From assembly GCA_023488925.1 (NCBI GenBank), contig JAMDDA010000182.1, forward strand, positions 1 to 7,186: DNA of 7,186 bases, read 5' to 3'. Both the position numbers and the translations under genes were made by a program. Source of the stretch: Actinomycetota bacterium (GTDB taxonomy: Bacteria; Actinomycetota; Thermoleophilia; RBG-16-64-13). Below the pieces are notes generated by a model, which made no database searches, was not told where the DNA came from, and saw only the letters and a list, made by a program, of their open reading frames with translations. This document shows, in pieces, positions 4,992 to 7,186 of the stretch. Every line of letters begins with the position of its first letter. The stretch's first letter is position 1.

Positions 4992-7186
4992 ATGCCTGAA
5001 GACCAGCTCCTGCGCGAAGGCCAGATTCTCACCGGACCGCTCTTTAGCGAGCCGATGCGGGTGGAGACCGTTCAGGCAAACGGCTCCGACACCTGGGTGG
5101 CCGGGCTGGTCGGCATGCAGTCGGAGCGATTCCGCAAGGTCACCCTCACGAGTCGCGACCTCGAGGGTCTCACCCTTTTAGACCCGCAGCCCACCTACGA
5201 CGGGGATGGGCGCCTTCTGCGGCTCGGGCTGCAGGCGTATTCCCTCGGCATCGCCTACGAGTTCGACCCCTACTTCGGGCTCTCCATCTCCCGGGTGGAC
5301 CCTCTGCCGCACCAGCTTGAGGCGGTCTATGACTACCTCCTCAAACTGGCGCGGGTCCGGTTCCTGCTGGCAGACGATGCCGGGGCCGGAAAGACGATCA
5401 TGGCCGGCCTGCTCATCCGCGAGCTTGAACTGCGCGGCCTGGCTGAACGCATTCTCGTCGTGTGTCCCGCCAACCTCGCCTTCCAATGGCAGCGGGAGCT
5501 GAAAGAGAAGTTCGATGCGAAGTTCTTCGTGCTCAAGGGCGGCGATATCCGGGATCAGTTCGGCGTCAACCAGTGGCTGGAGCAGAAACGGGTCATCACC
5601 TCGCTTGACCTGGCCAAGCGGCAGGACATTCTGCCCGGGCTGCGGCAGGCCCAGTGGGACTTGGTGATCGTCGATGAAGCGCACCGCATGTCGGCCGCGG
5701 ATGAATCCCACAAGAGCCTGCGCTACAAACTGGGCGAGCTTCTTCGGGACACGTCCGACCACATCCTCTTGCTCACGGCCACGCCGCACAAGGGCGATCC
5801 GCTCAACTTCAGCCTGTTCCTCCAGCTCCTTGACGCCGACGCTTACGCCGACGTGCGCTCCATCCGGGAGGCCATGGACCGCCGCCGCGCGCCCTTCTAC
5901 CTGCGCCGCACGAAAGAGGCGATGGTCTACTTCCCGGAGCGCCGCCCGGATGGAACCTGGGTGGCCGAGAAGATCTTCACGAAGCGCATCCCGCACACGG
6001 TGGCCTTCCAGATCGACGGGGCGGAGTTCGACCTCTACCGCGGCATCACCCGCTTTGTGAAACGCCAGAGTGCCGCAGCCGCCGCGCGGGGCGACGATCC
6101 ACGGGCTCGGGCCGTCGGCTTCTTGATGTCTCTCTACCAGCGTCGTCTGGCTTCAAGCACCTATGCCATGCGGCACTCGCTCGAGAACCGGGCCAGGCGC
6201 TTGGAGGATGGGTTGAAGCGCGCCCAGGAACTCGTGCGGTTGGCCCCGCCGGAGCTTCCCGACCCGGAAGAGTTGGAGGAGATGGAGGAGGCCGAGCGGG
6301 AGCAGCTTGAGAAGACCCTGGAGGCCATCACGCTTGCCGGCAACGAGGAGCAGATTCGTCAGGAAATCCAGGAACTCACCGCGCTTGCCGACCAGGCGCA
6401 GGCTGTTGAGGGCTCGGGAACGGAGGCCAAGCTCTCGAAGCTGAGAGAACTTCTCCAAGAGCAGGGCTTCTTCGCCCATCCCGAGCAGCGCCTCCTCATC
6501 TTCACGGAGTTCAAAGACACGCTCGACTACTTGGTGGAGCGGCTCAAGTCCTGGGGCTTTCGTGTGGGGCGCATCCACGGTGGGATGAAGCCGGGTTCGC
6601 GCGACGAACCCGGAACCCGGCTGCATGCGGAGCAGCAGTTCCGCGAGGGGGCTATCCAGATCCTGGTGGCTACCGAAGCGGCCGGGGAGGGCATCAACCT
6701 ACAGGTCTGCAATATCCTCTTCAACTACGACATTCCCTGGAACCCGAACCGGCTCGAGCAGCGCATGGGCCGCATCCACCGTTACGGCCAGCGCAAGAAC
6801 TGCCTGATCTTCAACTTCGTGGCCACAAACACCGTCGAGGGCCGGGTGCTGCAACGGCTGCTGGAAAAACTCCAGGAGATCCGCGACGCCCTTGACGACG
6901 ACGCCGTTTTCAACGTCGTTGGGGAGGTGCTGCCCGCGGCCCACATGGAGCGGGTGCTGCGCGACTACTACGCCGGACGTCTCGGGGACGCCGACCTGGA
7001 GGAGCGCCTGCTGCGGAATGTGGACGAGGCCCAGTTCCGCGCCATCTGCCAAAACGCCTTGGAGGGGCTGGCGTCCAAGAAGCTCAACCTCGAGATGCTG
7101 GTCGAGCGCCGGGCGCGGGCTCAGGAGCGGCGGGTAGTGCCGGAGACGGTGGCGAGGTTCATACTCGATGCGGCCGAGCACGTTCC
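4992..7186 (+). CDS. SNF2-family helicase, DrmD-like (DISARM class 1), 3' end beyond the window
   Basis: 731 codons are visible and the frame is still open at the window edge; DrmD proteins are usually around 1000 residues or more. Residues 1-110 form an N-terminal beta-rich region (GPLFSEPMRVETV...TLTSRDLEGLTLLD) ending at the Q-motif-like DPLPHQLEAVYDYLL. Walker A is LADDAGAGKTIMAG, with K134 and T135. Motif Ia is VVCPANLAFQWQREL, motif II DEAH is 228-231, and motif III is LTATPHKGD (261-269). A long charged, coiled-coil-like insertion covers about 397-490. RecA2 has LLIFTEF (501-507), TEAAGEGINLQ and RLEQRMGRIHRYGQ (587-600). These are SNF2/RapA-like ATPase landmarks, and the DD.GAGKTIMAG Walker A with PANL..QW and TATPHKGDP.NF suits DrmD. 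Such helicases act with a DNA methylase and DrmA/B/C against phage DNA. The same family also occurs beside DUF1156/DUF499 genes, so the system is not certain. Its Shine-Dalgarno is weak, and it may be coupled to the overlapping upstream frame. All ATPase motifs are intact. Confidence 0.85.
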   Translation, partial: MPEDQLLREGQILTGPLFSEPMRVETVQANGSDTWVAGLVGMQSERFRKVTLTSRDLEGLTLLDPQPTYDGDGRLLRLGLQAYSLGIAYEFDPYFGLSISRVDPLPHQLEAVYDYLLKLARVRFLLADDAGAGKTIMAGLLIRELELRGLAERILVVCPANLAFQWQRELKEKFDAKFFVLKGGDIRDQFGVNQWLEQKRVITSLDLAKRQDILPGLRQAQWDLVIVDEAHRMSAADESHKSLRYKLGELLRDTSDHILLLTATPHKGDPLNFSLFLQLLDADAYADVRSIREAMDRRRAPFYLRRTKEAMVYFPERRPDGTWVAEKIFTKRIPHTVAFQIDGAEFDLYRGITRFVKRQSAAAAARGDDPRARAVGFLMSLYQRRLASSTYAMRHSLENRARRLEDGLKRAQELVRLAPPELPDPEELEEMEEAEREQLEKTLEAITLAGNEEQIRQEIQELTALADQAQAVEGSGTEAKLSKLRELLQEQGFFAHPEQRLLIFTEFKDTLDYLVERLKSWGFRVGRIHGGMKPGSRDEPGTRLHAEQQFREGAIQILVATEAAGEGINLQVCNILFNYDIPWNPNRLEQRMGRIHRYGQRKNCLIFNFVATNTVEGRVLQRLLEKLQEIRDALDDDAVFNVVGEVLPAAHMERVLRDYYAGRLGDADLEERLLRNVDEAQFRAICQNALEGLASKKLNLEMLVERRARAQERRVVPETVARFILDAAEHV

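Noticed and set aside
5178..5996. 272-codon minus-strand frame opposite the SNF2 helicase
   Set aside because: It is antisense to the intact helicase motifs; its composition mirrors the helicase codons and it has no motif of its own.

Overview
The window is G+C-rich bacterial DNA in which a core-genome block runs into an accessory, partly decayed region. The left block (1-2222) holds the 3' end of holA (DNA polymerase III delta subunit), a convergent rpsT (ribosomal protein S20) and a divergent murJ (lipid II flippase). The holA-rpsT pairing, frequent GTG/TTG/CTG codon use, a TANNNT-type -10 box at murJ and hairpins without U-tracts would suit a high-GC lineage such as a deep-branching Actinomycetota or a GC-rich Firmicutes/Chloroflexota-like anaerobe. 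No marker here fixes the phylum.

From 2223 to 4991 the DNA looks rearranged. Right after murJ, on the minus strand, is a 34-residue N-terminal stub of a 2-hydroxyacyl-CoA dehydratase (HgdB/FldB/BcrC type). Next comes one intact minus-strand gene, a class I SAM-dependent methyltransferase of the small-molecule type (2454-3242). Then comes a TolB-like beta-propeller reading frame (3443 to about 4330) that lacks a native 5' end and carries a lipoprotein-like signal sequence in the wrong place, near its C-terminus. Its 5' end runs into two direct repeats of GTGGTCAACTT (4407-4468) that resemble the terminal repeats of an IS21-type insertion sequence. About 340 bases with no recognisable gene follow (4469-4807).

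The right part (4808-7186) is defence-like. A strong Shine-Dalgarno (4808-4813) and ATG (4820) begin a frameshifted, truncated stub that resembles the N-terminus of a large DEAD/DEAH-box helicase. A 17-bp tandem duplication separates the stub from the start of a large SNF2-family helicase (4992 to beyond the window end). This helicase looks like DrmD, the SNF2 helicase of class 1 DISARM anti-phage systems, or a close relative found in similar methylase/helicase islands. The methylase and drmA/B/C-type partners that would confirm this must lie to the right of the window.

Working together: holA, rpsT and murJ are independent housekeeping genes (replication, translation, cell wall). The helicase probably belongs to a multi-gene defence island inserted next to them, with the stubs and the IS-like end marking repeated rearrangement at the junction.
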